A stretch of 43,890 nucleotides of DNA, from the NCBI GenBank assembly GCA_026225095.1, contig JAMFSC010000130.1, positions 1-43,890 on the forward strand. Direction: 5' to 3'. A program made the position numbers and the translations under genes. The notes beneath the pieces were generated by a model. It was given only the letters and a program-made list of their open reading frames with translations. It did not search any database and was not told the origin of the DNA. The number at the start of each line of letters is the position of its first letter. Positions within the stretch are counted from its first letter, which is position 1. Below, one piece after another: positions 33,061 to 43,025 of the stretch. The DNA comes from a bacterium (GTDB lineage Bacteria; Acidobacteriota; Terriglobia; Terriglobales; Acidobacteriaceae).

Positions 33061-33080
33061 GGCACCTTCCATTCTAGACC

Positions 33081-35237
33081 TCACCGATAAGCTGCGCCAT
33101 TGCTCAGAGCCGCCTCGCTCGGGGCCGTTATGGTGGACTCCACCATCCGCGGCTGAATCACCACCCCGTCATACAGCGTTGCTCCCAGCAAGTGATCCCC
33201 TACCGGCCGCAGAAACCGAAGATTCCAACCAGTATCCCAGAACGACACCTTGCGATCCACGACCTGCACCGCAAACGCAATCGTCGCCGTCCCGTTGGCC
33301 GTTACCAGCACCTGCTCCGAAGCCTGATCGAAGTAGAGACTATAGACATTCCGCACATACAGATTACGAAGTGTCTGCCAACTCGATCCCCTGTCCGACG
33401 ACAGATAAACACCCTCCCGTCCTCCGACCCAGATCTCACCCCGATCGTCCACCGCGACCGCGCTGATCTGGGCCACCTTGGCTGGCCTCCCGATCTCCGT
33501 CCAGCTCTCACCCGCATCGCTCGAGAGCATGATCGTCCCCAGACTCGCCGCGACGATCGTCCGCTTTGCCGCTGCCAGAAACCGCCAATCCTCACTTGCG
33601 ACCGACGGAACCGCCTCCCAGCTCCTGCCCGAAGTCTGGCTAACCAGCATCCCCCGCGAGCTGCCGGCGAAGATGCGATCACCCACAGTGACCATCGCAT
33701 ACACCATCCCATCGAATCCCTTCGCGGCCGCAGTCGCCGCAGGGCCACCCTGGGGCAGAACCACCGCAACCGTCTTCCGTGCAGGCGCGATCTGCGGCTT
33801 CGTCTTCCCCTTCACCCTCGCGACACGCGCGGCCGGATGTCGCGCTGCAACTTTCGTGCGCTGCACCGCCGGTCTCCGAACGTTCCCCGGAAGCGCAGCA
33901 TCCTTTGCGGACGACTCCATCGACTTCGTGGGCAACGTCATATCGTCCGAACGCACCCACGAACCCCCGTCATATCGGAAGATGCCGTGCCCTGTTCCCG
34001 CCAGCAGCATCCCATCCGGAGCCAGATCCAGGCTGAACACATCCCGCCCGCTCAACCCACTGCTCTGCTGCGCCCACGACAACCCTCCATCCGGGCTCAC
34101 GAAGACACCGCCCCACTCCTTGTCATTCACGACCCCGGCGAAGAGTGTCCCGGGCTTCTTCGGGTCGGTCAGAAACGCCGTCACTTGCCGCGAGGAAAAG
34201 CCCACATTGGAGGGCACAAAGGTGTTTCCACCATCTTCACTGGTCAACACCCCGCCCCGGTCCGTCGCCAACAGGACCCTTCGCGAGTCCGTTGGGTCGA
34301 CGAAGACGTCGTTCACAATCAAATCGGGCCCAGTGGTCCGCGACCAGGTCTTCCCTGAATCGTTCGTCCGAAAAAGCCCCTCCGTCGTACCCGCGAACAC
34401 CACTTCCAGGTGCTTCGGATCCTGCATGAGCACGCGAGTCCTCCGCGCGGTCTTGGGAATTCCCTGTACCTTCGCAAACTTCTCGCCTGCATTCTCACTC
34501 TTATAGATTCCTGAGCATGCACTGGCGAAGACAACCTTTGGATCCTTGGGGTCGACGATGATCGAAAACACATCCGAATCCTCGATCACACCTTGCTTGA
34601 TGCTCGACCAGTTCGCCCCTCCATCGGTGGTCTTCCACGGCAGATGCCAGGTCCCGGCGTAGATCGTATTCGGATCGAGCGGGTCGATGGCGATCGACTC
34701 CACCTCATGAATCTCGCGGCTCTCCGGTGGACTGATCAAGGTCCAGTGTGCCCCTGAATCCACCGAGCGAAAAACACCCTTTAGCGTTCCTGCAACCAGG
34801 ATCTTCGGATCGGAGGGAGCATCCGCCAGCGCACGGAGTGATTGTCCGTTCATGTCCGGAGTTCCGGACCAGGTCGCTCCTCCGTCGAAGCTTTGAAACA
34901 TGCCCCCATCCTCGCGATCCAGAACCCACGCTCCCACGAGGAGATGCTTCGGATTGGCCGCGTCGACCACGATGTTATCGAGCGCCAGATCATCACGCTT
35001 CCCTACCCGGGCCAGCCGCTTCCAATGCCCACCGGAGTCTCGCGACTCATAGATCCACCCGTTCAATGTCCCCAGATAAAGATGAGCATGGTTTGTTGGG
35101 TCCACCGCAAATGCGCGAGCGTCTCCCCCGTCTGGTCCAAAGGGAAGCCACGCCGCCGCCCACAACGGAGGCGCACATAGGCGAAGCGATAGCAGGAAAA
35201 CAGCAGGAAGGACTTGTCGTATCAAGCGGATGAGCAT
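33081..35237 (-). CDS. secreted Asp-box (BNR/sortilin-like) beta-propeller protein
   Basis: A 718-residue exported protein made of many Asp-box repeats (SxDxGxxW type): SRDSGGHWKRL, SFDGGATWSG, SVDSGAHWTL, TTDGGANWSS, TNDSGKTWSR, SEDGGNTF, SPDGGLSWAQ, SSDAGESWTE and SSDRGSSWQT. These form one or two beta-propellers as in VPS10/sortilin and YCF48-like proteins. An Ala/Lys/Arg-rich linker (about 430-495) splits the propellers. The ATG at 35237 gives a signal peptide; a TTG 9 nt upstream is also open. The function is unknown; glycosidase activity is not shown by the Asp boxes alone. It probably heads a transcript with mqnE. Confidence 0.85.
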   Translation of the reverse strand: MLIRLIRQVLPAVFLLSLRLCAPPLWAAAWLPFGPDGGDARAFAVDPTNHAHLYLGTLNGWIYESRDSGGHWKRLARVGKRDDLALDNIVVDAANPKHLLVGAWVLDREDGGMFQSFDGGATWSGTPDMNGQSLRALADAPSDPKILVAGTLKGVFRSVDSGAHWTLISPPESREIHEVESIAIDPLDPNTIYAGTWHLPWKTTDGGANWSSIKQGVIEDSDVFSIIVDPKDPKVVFASACSGIYKSENAGEKFAKVQGIPKTARRTRVLMQDPKHLEVVFAGTTEGLFRTNDSGKTWSRTTGPDLIVNDVFVDPTDSRRVLLATDRGGVLTSEDGGNTFVPSNVGFSSRQVTAFLTDPKKPGTLFAGVVNDKEWGGVFVSPDGGLSWAQQSSGLSGRDVFSLDLAPDGMLLAGTGHGIFRYDGGSWVRSDDMTLPTKSMESSAKDAALPGNVRRPAVQRTKVAARHPAARVARVKGKTKPQIAPARKTVAVVLPQGGPAATAAAKGFDGMVYAMVTVGDRIFAGSSRGMLVSQTSGRSWEAVPSVASEDWRFLAAAKRTIVAASLGTIMLSSDAGESWTEIGRPAKVAQISAVAVDDRGEIWVGGREGVYLSSDRGSSWQTLRNLYVRNVYSLYFDQASEQVLVTANGTATIAFAVQVVDRKVSFWDTGWNLRFLRPVGDHLLGATLYDGVVIQPRMVESTITAPSEAALSNGAAYR

Positions 35238-35320
35238 TCGTTCCAATCTCTAAGAGGCCTATGCAATCTGACGCAAACTGATCGCCAGTGTTGCCCTGAA
35301 ATCTAATATCAGCGATGACT

Positions 35321-35336
35321 ATGGTTTATAAACCAT
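35321..35336. promoter_or_regulatory. 16-bp perfect palindrome upstream of the Asp-box gene
   Basis: ATGGTTTATAAACCAT is fully symmetrical and lies 84 bp before the Asp-box start. TATAAA within it could also serve as a -10 box, so a bound repressor would occlude the promoter. Confidence 0.45.
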
Positions 35337-35347
35337 CCCAGATCAAA

Positions 35348-35389
35348 CACAAAGGCTGACTGGGAAGAACCCCCCAGTCAGCCTTTGTG
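35348..35389 (-). terminator. terminator after the OmpA-like gene
   Basis: CACAAAGGCTGACTGGG (35348-35364) and CCCAGTCAGCCTTTGTG (35373-35389) form a 17-bp perfect stem with an 8-nt loop, 18 bp after the stop of the minus-strand gene. TTTG follows on the minus strand, and CCCTTTTTATTT flanks the other side, so it could work in both directions. Confidence 0.85.
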
Positions 35390-35406
35390 CCCTTTTTATT
35401 TCCAGC

Positions 35407-37044
35407 TTACTTCTTCTTGTGGTGCTTCTTGCCGGGCTTTGCAGTCCGTGAAGTAGCGGCTACCGCGCTCTCGTCAACCGACGTGATGCCGGTCGAATCG
35501 AGCGTTGCACCTGCGGGGATGAGGGTCGTGGCAACCGTCTTGGCGTCCTGAGATCCGGTGTAGACCGAGATGCGGCTTCCGTCGATACCCTTATCGGTTA
35601 CGAGGTAGGCCTTGGTGTTGACCGCGCGTTCTGCGGCTTCGACCAGCGGCTTCTTCTCGGTGCTGGCTGCGTTACCTACAAGGGCAAGCTTCGCATCCGG
35701 CGTCCGCTGCAGGTTCAACGCGACGTCATCGAGGCAGGCCTTCGCTTCGTTGTCGACGCGGGTCGGACGCTTGCTGTCGCGATCGAAGCTCACCGAGCAG
35801 AGGCTCTGTGTGGTGATCTTGACCGGAGCAGGCGGCGCGATGACGGTAACAGTGGTCATCTGCGAAGCAGTCTGGCCCTTGTCATCGACGGCGTTGCAGG
35901 TGACGGTGATGGTACCGGGCGCGACGCCCGTGGTGGTCAGGGTCGCGGTCGAGGTGCTTCCGCTGATCGAACCGGCCGTCGAGCTGTAGCTGTAGGTCAG
36001 AGGACGATTCTGCGGGCTCACACCGCTCGCCGTAATCGCCGCGGAGTCACCCGGGTTGACGCTCGAAGGATTCGCCGAGCAGCCAACGGTCGGCGGTTCG
36101 AAGGCGCGGACGGTGAACTGTGCCGAGCAATCGGCCATCTGGCCAGGCTTGTTGCCCTCCGAGACATGACCTTTGACCGTATAAGTTCCGGCCGAGAGGG
36201 TCTTGGTGTCGATGTTGCCAACGCTCGAGGTGCCCGTAACCGTTCCGCCGTCCGAGGACCAGGTGTACGTGGCCGTCTTCTTGGGGTCCAGGTTCAGGGC
36301 CGTTCCGGTAACGGTGAGCGGGTCGCCCGGGAAGATGGTCGCCGGGGCAACCGCGCAGGCATACGTCACCGGGGGAGGAGGAATGATATGACCGAAGTGC
36401 GTCACGATACCGGTGCTCAGATCGACGCCGCTCAGGTTCGCGCGACCACCAAGAACACCACCCGTCGGAACTCCACTGTAGGGGCCGAAGTCAGCATGAA
36501 TATAACGATAGTCGGCCTGGAACAGACGCAGTGAAAACCTGTTGTTGAAGAAGGGCAGATCGTAGTCCATCCCGCCTCCAGCCGTTAGTCCCACGCCCCA
36601 CTGGTAGGGCTCGTGATAGACCAGCGGACCTTCGCTATTCGGACCAGCCAGCTTTGCACCACCAGCGAGACCGTGGGCGAACAGCGTGAACCCCTGCATC
36701 GGTGCGCGGAAGATCGGACCAGCCGAAGCCGTATAAAGGCCGTCGTTGTTGCCGTCCGGATGGGCCACGAAGTTGACCTCGCCGCCGACATACTTATTGA
36801 AGAAGTACGCACCGCTTACAATCGCACCTTCGTTAATCGAAGAGTACTGAATGCCGGCTGGCTTGAGTTGGCCATGAGCACCGAAGTAGGAAAAACCGGT
36901 GAACACATCGATACGCGAAGGGTTGGGCCCAAGCGGTGCTGCGGCACTGGGTGCAGTCTGTGCACCCAGGCTTGCAACCCCAAGACTGACTGCACATGCA
37001 GCCAGTGCTAACCGGCCAAGACTGCGAAACGGGCGATAAACCAT
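35407..37044 (-). CDS. outer-membrane barrel with Ig/PKD-like repeats and OmpA-like C-terminus
   Basis: A 545-residue cell-envelope protein. It has a signal peptide (to about residue 29) and an OmpA-type 8-stranded barrel (about 43-220, beginning RIDVFTGFSYFGAHG and ending LSTGIVTHFGH). A proline hinge (IIPPPPV) and two PKD/Ig-like domains follow (about 225-315 and 320-405). An OmpA-C-like region comes next (CSVSFDRDSKRPTRVDNEAKACLDDVALNLQ, shown by its start CSVSFDRD). The tail is Lys/His (KKHHKKK). The peptidoglycan-binding Asp and Arg are plausible but not certain. ATG 37044 has GGAGG 8 nt before it. It is monocistronic and terminator-bounded. Confidence 0.82.
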   Translation of the reverse strand: MVYRPFRSLGRLALAACAVSLGVASLGAQTAPSAAAPLGPNPSRIDVFTGFSYFGAHGQLKPAGIQYSSINEGAIVSGAYFFNKYVGGEVNFVAHPDGNNDGLYTASAGPIFRAPMQGFTLFAHGLAGGAKLAGPNSEGPLVYHEPYQWGVGLTAGGGMDYDLPFFNNRFSLRLFQADYRYIHADFGPYSGVPTGGVLGGRANLSGVDLSTGIVTHFGHIIPPPPVTYACAVAPATIFPGDPLTVTGTALNLDPKKTATYTWSSDGGTVTGTSSVGNIDTKTLSAGTYTVKGHVSEGNKPGQMADCSAQFTVRAFEPPTVGCSANPSSVNPGDSAAITASGVSPQNRPLTYSYSSTAGSISGSTSTATLTTTGVAPGTITVTCNAVDDKGQTASQMTTVTVIAPPAPVKITTQSLCSVSFDRDSKRPTRVDNEAKACLDDVALNLQRTPDAKLALVGNAASTEKKPLVEAAERAVNTKAYLVTDKGIDGSRISVYTGSQDAKTVATTLIPAGATLDSTGITSVDESAVAATSRTAKPGKKHHKKK

Positions 37045-37274
37045 TCGACTTCCTCCGCTGAAAATGAATACCTGATATCTTCGAGTTCGAAAACTCTCGA
37101 GTTGCTCTTATCTGGACTAACGAAGTTTACCGCAGATGATCTCAGTGTCGAGAACAAAATCATCGGCGATGCCTGATTGAAAGAAATCTACCAGCAAACT
37201 CCCGGACTACCGGAGAGAATTACCAGCGAACCTGCGAAGTAACCACAAACCTGGCGCAAGAAACGCACCGCTTC

Positions 37275-37290
37275 TGTGACACGCATCACA
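37275..37290. promoter_or_regulatory. CRP-like palindrome at the nuoB 3' end
   Basis: TGTGACACGCATCACA has the TGTGA-N6-TCACA form of a CRP/FNR-family site. It overlaps the nuoB stop and lies about 230 bp upstream of the OmpA-like gene. A chance hairpin or a 3' stem of nuoB is the alternative. Confidence 0.3.
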
Positions 37291-37900
37291 GGTTCAACGT
37301 CTTGCGAACGGTGCCCCGCTCCTGCTGAATCTTCTCCTGCAGCAACGTGATCGCATACAACAACTGTTCAGGCCGAGGAGGGCATCCGGGAACATAGATG
37401 TCCACTGGGATGATTTGGTTGACCCCCTGCAGCAAAGCATAGTTATTAAAGACCCCGCCCGAGGTTGCACAGGCACCCATCGAGATCACCCACTTGGGCT
37501 CCGGCATCTGTTCGTAGAGCCGGCGGATCACAGGCGCCATCTTCTGCGACACCCTCCCCGCAATGATCATTAGATCGCTCTGACGTGGCGACGGACGGAA
37601 GACCTCCGCCCCAAACCGGGCGATGTCGTAGCGGGAACCCCCCATCGACATCATCTCAATCGCGCAGCAGGCCAGGCCAAACGTCATCGGCCACACTGAA
37701 TTCTTCCTCACCCAGTTGATCGCCGCATCCAGCGAAGCCAGGACGATGCCTTCGGGCTGCTCATATCCCCAGCTCACCTCACGCAGCTTTTCCTGGTTCT
37801 TGCCGAAGCTGTCCAGGGTTCCGAAAAAATACCGGTCGTCCTTCTGCGGTACCGCGGTCGGTCGCCCACTGCTTGTCGTTTCTTCTGGGTTGGTGGTCAT
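37286..37900 (-). CDS. nuoB: NADH-quinone oxidoreductase subunit B
   Basis: Peripheral-arm subunit of complex I that carries the terminal [4Fe-4S] cluster N2 passing electrons to quinone. The 204 residues include the four ligands C78 and C79 ([10 protein letters not shown]), C144 ([10 protein letters not shown]) and C173 ([10 protein letters not shown]). An N-terminal 40-residue extension precedes the core. The gene is not flanked by nuoA, nuoC or any other complex I gene, which is unusual. It may be a duplicate or a subunit encoded apart from the main nuo operon. Confidence 0.95.
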   Translation of the reverse strand: MTTNPEETTSSGRPTAVPQKDDRYFFGTLDSFGKNQEKLREVSWGYEQPEGIVLASLDAAINWVRKNSVWPMTFGLACCAIEMMSMGGSRYDIARFGAEVFRPSPRQSDLMIIAGRVSQKMAPVIRRLYEQMPEPKWVISMGACATSGGVFNNYALLQGVNQIIPVDIYVPGCPPRPEQLLYAITLLQEKIQQERGTVRKTLNL

Positions 37901-38177
37901 ATTTTCAGTATAGAACTCAGAGGCGACGCGATCTCAGGCCCGCTCCGCGTTTCTTGGTGATTATTCCGATGGATGCACCGAATGCCGCGAGAGTTGGCTC
38001 CGGACGTTGGAACGGCATCACTTAGCGACGGAAGTCGAGCACCTCAACCGAAGTCCCATGCAGTCACCCAGGATGGGTTCCGACGGTGGTTCCCGAAATG
38101 GTCCCGCGTCACAAAGATCGTCGCTCCTCGCGATACTCGCGATAGAAGCTCGCCGGCACCCCAGGGACTCAAAGCCT
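37901..38177. other. 277-bp gap between glnD and nuoB
   Basis: No gene seen. Short ORFs in several frames (for example plus 37973 and 38007) continue as antisense of glnD and have no family features. The nuoB promoter should lie in the AT-richer part at 37901-37970. Confidence 0.4.
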
Positions 38178-40862
38178 CTACCCTGCATTGTCCTCGATCG
38201 CCCGCAACAGATCCTTCTTCAGCGCTGCCCGCTCCGCTCGATCCACCTTCGCCCCGCCCCGCGTCAGGTAGAAGACATCGATCGCCATCTCGCCCTCGGT
38301 ATCCACCAGCGCCACCTCCACGTTGCACCCATGCGACGCCAGCGTCAGGCTCATCGCCCGCAGCAACCCCGGCGTATCCTGAGCCACCACCTGCACCAGC
38401 GTGCTGTGCGACGAAGCATCCACATCGAAGTCGATCCGCGTCGACACCTCAACCTTCGGAGCCTTCCTGCGACCTCTCCGCCGGCCCGCCAACAGCTTCT
38501 CAACCTCCTCTTCCCCGGTCAGCACCGCGTGCGCGCTCCGCACAAACGCACCCCGTTCGGACTCGTTCATCTCCAGCGTCCGAAAGCTGTCCGTAAACCG
38601 GAAGCTATCCACCACCACGCCCTGCTTGTTCGAAAACGCGTCCGCCGTCACAATATTCATGCCCCACGCCGCCAGCACCCCGGCCATGGTCGCGAACAAC
38701 AGCTCCCGGTCCCGCATCACCAGCGTGATCTCGCTCGCCTCCGGAGCATAGTGGAAGTCGAGCTGCACCGGATCCGTCGCGAAGCGCGCCGCCATCTCGA
38801 AATGGGCCCGAATCTGCTCCGGAGTCCTTGTCCGCAGATACCGCTCCGGGAAGCCTTCGAGGTACGCCTCCACCTCCGCCCGCCGCTCCGGCATGAACGC
38901 CACCACCCGGTGAACCAGCTCGCTGCCGCCCCCCGCACTCACCCGCTCCTCGTCCACGCTCCGGTCCAGGTAGTTCGACGTCGCTATATAAAGACGCCAC
39001 AGGTTCTCCGCCTTCCACGGCGTCAACGCATCCGGATGCACCGCATTGATGTCCGCATAGGTGAACAGCGTCAGCATCCGCAGCGCCTCAGGCATCATCA
39101 CCTTGGCCGCGAAGCCCCGCACCGTCTCGGCGTCGAAGATGTCCCGCCGCAACGCCGCCGACATCTCCAGATGATGCCGCACCAGCCCGGTCACCAGCTC
39201 TGTCTCCTGCCCATCCAACTCCAGCCGCGCCACCACGCTCCGCGTCATCCGTTCGCTCTCGACCGCGTGCAACCCCGTACTCCGGCCCTTCCCGGTGTCA
39301 TGGAGCAGCGCCACCAGGAAGAGCAACTCCGGATGCTGCAGATCTTCCAGCAGACGCGCAAAGCTCTTCGCCCACTCCCCCGCGGCACCCTCCTGCGGAC
39401 GCCGCAGTGTATGCAGCGTGTCGATCAGCACAAACGTATGTTCATCCACCGTATAGCGATGGTAGGCATCCCGAACCACCAGCGCATCGATCCCATGAAA
39501 CTCCGGAATCAGCAGTTCCAGCAGACCCAGTGCATGCATGGATCGCAGGGCGTCCCCTGCAAAGGACCCCGTCAGGATCGCCCGCAGCATGTGCCAGAGC
39601 GCCGGCCCCTCCTCCAGATCCGCCGAGATCCACGGAATCGCCTGCGTCAGCCTATCCTCCGTCTCCCGCGAGAGCACAAATCCCACCCTGGCCATCTCCG
39701 CGAAGAGCCGCATCACCACCTGGGTCTCCCGGGCCGGGTCGCCCCCCGCGCCCGCGGCCGCATCCAGAATCGCGCGCCCTTGTTCCACGCGAAATCCCTG
39801 CGCTACCTGTTTGGACCCACGCCCAAGCCGCGGCAGCCTCAGGCCCCGCTTCGTCGGAATCTCGCTCAACACCTGCAGTGCGCGCCGGTTCACGATCCGC
39901 GCGTGGCGAAAGTAGACCCGCATCCAATATGCCGCGTCTCCGCCCGGCCCCGGCCGCTGCCAACCCTCCCGCGCGGCATCGACCGTCTGCCCCAGTCCAC
40001 CTGCAGCGGCCTCATCCTGGGCCCGCCAGTCCAGCGTATTGTCGTCACGCTCCCGTCGATAGTGTAGGAAACACCGCACCGTCGCCAAAAAACAGAACGC
40101 CTCCTGGAATTCCGCATCCTGCGCCGCATCGAACGGCCTCTCACCGTCCTCGAAATCCTTGTCCTCGGAGCCCTTTCGCCCCGCCGCCTGCAGACGCGCG
40201 AGCCAGCCGCACACATGCGCATCCCGCAGCCCGCCCGGACAATCCTTGACGTTTGGCTCCAGGTGGAACAAGGTCCCGCCATACTTGGCGTAGCGGGTCC
40301 GCACCAGCTCCGCCAGTTTCGTCATGATCGCCTTGCCCTCGCGGGCCAGGACCTTGTCGAACCCCGTCCTGAACCGCTCGAACAGGCTTGAGGCCCCGGC
40401 CACCAGCCGCGCATCCAGCAGCGCCAGGCTGAACTCAACGTTCTCCGGATCGAATCGCTCGCACTCCGCCAGGCTCCGCGTCACCGGAGCTACCCGCGCG
40501 CCCGCGTCCCAGAGACTCTGGTTCACCCGCCGGATCGCCTCCTTGGCATCCCGCTCCGCAAGCTTCGGATCGAGCAGAAACAAAAGATCCACATCGGAGC
40601 AGGGAAACAGCTCCCCCCGTCCATATCCACCCACGGCAACAACGGCCACCTGTTCCAGCAGCCGGCTGTTCTTCCCACCTTCAGTCCCCCACAACGCCCC
40701 CACCAGCGCATCCATCGCACCCGCCCGCGCTGAGATAGCCGCCGCGCCCGACGCACAGGCATCCGACTCCGCGTCAAACGCCCCGTGAATCGTCAGCAGG
40801 CTGCGCTTATACTCCTCCCGAGCGGTCTTTCCCGAGTCATCGCCCTCCACACCGTCCGTCAT
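38178..40862 (-). CDS. glnD: PII uridylyltransferase/uridylyl-removing enzyme GlnD
   Basis: Bifunctional nitrogen sensor that adds UMP to PII (GlnB) when glutamine is low and removes it when glutamine is high. It has 894 residues from the ATG at 40862 (a GTG two codons earlier is open). The nucleotidyltransferase motif GGYGRGELFPCSDVDLLFLL is near 78-97. The HD hydrolase domain with LLHDTGKG lies mid-protein, and two ACT domains at the C-terminus (about 700-890) bind glutamine. It lies 72 bp after glnB on the same strand. The length is normal for the family. Confidence 0.95.
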   Translation of the reverse strand: MTDGVEGDDSGKTAREEYKRSLLTIHGAFDAESDACASGAAAISARAGAMDALVGALWGTEGGKNSRLLEQVAVVAVGGYGRGELFPCSDVDLLFLLDPKLAERDAKEAIRRVNQSLWDAGARVAPVTRSLAECERFDPENVEFSLALLDARLVAGASSLFERFRTGFDKVLAREGKAIMTKLAELVRTRYAKYGGTLFHLEPNVKDCPGGLRDAHVCGWLARLQAAGRKGSEDKDFEDGERPFDAAQDAEFQEAFCFLATVRCFLHYRRERDDNTLDWRAQDEAAAGGLGQTVDAAREGWQRPGPGGDAAYWMRVYFRHARIVNRRALQVLSEIPTKRGLRLPRLGRGSKQVAQGFRVEQGRAILDAAAGAGGDPARETQVVMRLFAEMARVGFVLSRETEDRLTQAIPWISADLEEGPALWHMLRAILTGSFAGDALRSMHALGLLELLIPEFHGIDALVVRDAYHRYTVDEHTFVLIDTLHTLRRPQEGAAGEWAKSFARLLEDLQHPELLFLVALLHDTGKGRSTGLHAVESERMTRSVVARLELDGQETELVTGLVRHHLEMSAALRRDIFDAETVRGFAAKVMMPEALRMLTLFTYADINAVHPDALTPWKAENLWRLYIATSNYLDRSVDEERVSAGGGSELVHRVVAFMPERRAEVEAYLEGFPERYLRTRTPEQIRAHFEMAARFATDPVQLDFHYAPEASEITLVMRDRELLFATMAGVLAAWGMNIVTADAFSNKQGVVVDSFRFTDSFRTLEMNESERGAFVRSAHAVLTGEEEVEKLLAGRRRGRRKAPKVEVSTRIDFDVDASSHSTLVQVVAQDTPGLLRAMSLTLASHGCNVEVALVDTEGEMAIDVFYLTRGGAKVDRAERAALKKDLLRAIEDNAG

Positions 40863-40940
40863 ACGCACCGTCAGCCCTTCCGCCCATCACTCCCATTCCG
40901 CAGGCTGCATCCTCCACATCCCGCGAAAGCCGGCAGAGCT

Positions 40941-41336
<396 letters not shown>

Positions 41337-42791
41337 CTAGCTGGCCCAGTCGTAACCCTCTTCTCCATGCTGCGACAAGTCAAGTCCAATCCGCTCTGAC
41401 TCTTCGTTCACACGCAGACCGATCACCTTGTCGACCACGAAGAGAATGATCAGCGTGCCCACAATCGAGATCACCCAGGCAATCGCCACCCCCGTAAGCT
41501 GGTTCAGCATCTGGTGACCATTGCCCTCCAGCAGACCCGTCGCCTTGCCCGCGCCGAAGATCGGGTTGATCGCACTGTTGGCGAAGACCCCGGTCAGAAT
41601 CGCTCCCATCGTCCCACCCGCGCCATGAACCCCAAACGCATCGAGCGAGTCGTCATAGCCGAAGATTGCCTTGACCTTCACCACCATGAAGTAGCAGAAC
41701 ACCCCAACGATCAGCCCGATCCAAAGCGCCGACATCGGCGTCACAAATCCAGCAGCCGGCGTAATCCCGACCAGCCCGGCCACCGCACCCGAGATCGCTC
41801 CCAGCGCCGATACCTTGCCCTGCCGCAGCCACTCCGCCGCGCTCCAGCCGATCGCCGCTGCTGCCGCGCCAAAGTGCGTCGCCACAAACGCCGACGTAGC
41901 CAGCGTTCCCGCAGCCAGCGCCGAACCCGCGTTGAACCCGAACCAGCCCACCCACAGCAGGCAGGCGCCGATGAAGCTCAGCACCACCGAGTGCGGCGGC
42001 ATCGCCACCTTGGGATATCCGATCCGCTTGCCCAGGTAAAGCGCCGTCACCAGCGCGGACACGCCCGAGGTCACATGCACCACCGTCCCACCCGCGAAGT
42101 CCAGGCACGGAAACCGCCCGCTCAACGCCGCATTCAGCAGCCCACCCTTGCCCCAGACCATGTGCGCCATCGGGCTATACACAAACAGCGCCCACAAAAT
42201 CATGAACACCAGCATCGCCGAAAACTTCATCCGCTCCGCAAACGCGCCCGTAATCAGCGCCGGCGTGATGATCGCAAACATCAACTGGTAGACCATGAAC
42301 GTCTGCAGCGGAATCGTCGCCGCATATTTCACATCCGGAGCCAGACCGACTCCGCGCAAAAACACATTATGTAACCCGCCGATGAACGCATTGCCGTCCC
42401 CAAACGCCAGCGAATAACTTACCAGCGCCCAGAGCACGGTGATCACCGCCATCATGGCGAACGTCTGCATCATGGTGCCCAGGATATTTTTCTTCCGTAC
42501 CAGTCCGCCGTAAAAAAGCGCCAGCCCAGGCCCGCTCATCATCAGCACCAGCGCCGCCGAGACCAGCATCCAGGCGTTGTCGCCAGAGGTCTGCGCCGCC
42601 GCCACCGCGGCCGTGTTATCGGCCATCTGTTTCTCAAGCGTAGCCAGCCGATCCGCGCTCGAGCCCGAGGCCGACGTCGAGGGGGTGGTCGTCTGCGCCA
42701 CCATCTCCCGCCCCAGCGAACCCATACCCGCCATCGCAACCACAAGAAGCAGCAACACCCGACTCGCCGAACAGCTCACGATACAGCGCAT
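41337..42791 (-). CDS. amtB: ammonium transporter AmtB
   Basis: Inner-membrane ammonium channel of 484 residues from ATG 42791 (TTG 42797 is also open). An N-terminal signal-like helix is followed by a Ser/Thr/Ala-rich segment with a short coiled coil (about 47-66) and then 11 membrane helices. The conserved pore histidines lie in TVVHVTSG and FGVHGAGG, and the GLALFYGGLVRKKN entry motif is present. The C-terminal tail (DLSQHGEEGYDWAS) is the PII-responsive end. The gene heads an amtB-glnB-glnD unit with gaps of 57 and 78 bp, so channel, gate and sensor are co-expressed. Confidence 0.95.
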   Translation of the reverse strand: MRCIVSCSASRVLLLLVVAMAGMGSLGREMVAQTTTPSTSASGSSADRLATLEKQMADNTAAVAAAQTSGDNAWMLVSAALVLMMSGPGLALFYGGLVRKKNILGTMMQTFAMMAVITVLWALVSYSLAFGDGNAFIGGLHNVFLRGVGLAPDVKYAATIPLQTFMVYQLMFAIITPALITGAFAERMKFSAMLVFMILWALFVYSPMAHMVWGKGGLLNAALSGRFPCLDFAGGTVVHVTSGVSALVTALYLGKRIGYPKVAMPPHSVVLSFIGACLLWVGWFGFNAGSALAAGTLATSAFVATHFGAAAAAIGWSAAEWLRQGKVSALGAISGAVAGLVGITPAAGFVTPMSALWIGLIVGVFCYFMVVKVKAIFGYDDSLDAFGVHGAGGTMGAILTGVFANSAINPIFGAGKATGLLEGNGHQMLNQLTGVAIAWVISIVGTLIILFVVDKVIGLRVNEESERIGLDLSQHGEEGYDWAS

Positions 42792-42960
42792 ACACAATCA
42801 CCCATTTTCTGAAGCAGGAGATGGAACTTCCCACGGAGCCATGCACTTCTCCCGAGCGCTCTTATGCCCTGCGCCGAGCGTGCTGGACCACGGCCTTCCG
42901 ATCCCGATGCCGTATCAGTCTTGATGGGCTTACTCTACACAACCCAAACGCTCTCACAAA

Positions 42961-42980
42961 GCGGGAAATTCATATCCCGC
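42961..42980. promoter_or_regulatory. GCGGGA/TCCCGC inverted repeat in the amtB upstream region
   Basis: GCGGGA (42961-42966) and TCCCGC (42975-42980) flank an AT-rich centre, 170 bp before amtB and 46 bp after the PilZ stop. It could be a PilZ-gene 3' hairpin or an operator. No sigma-54 box (TGGCAC-N5-TTGC) is visible before amtB. Confidence 0.35.
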
Positions 42981-43025
42981 TCCAGACACCCGCTCCACAC
43001 ACCCGTTCGAGGTGCCATCCGCAAG

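Noticed and set aside
38007..40067. 686-residue plus-strand ORF opposite glnD
   Set aside because: It is antisense to a gene with clear GlnD domains. Its Arg/His/Pro-rich composition is that of a high-GC shadow frame, and no motif is visible.
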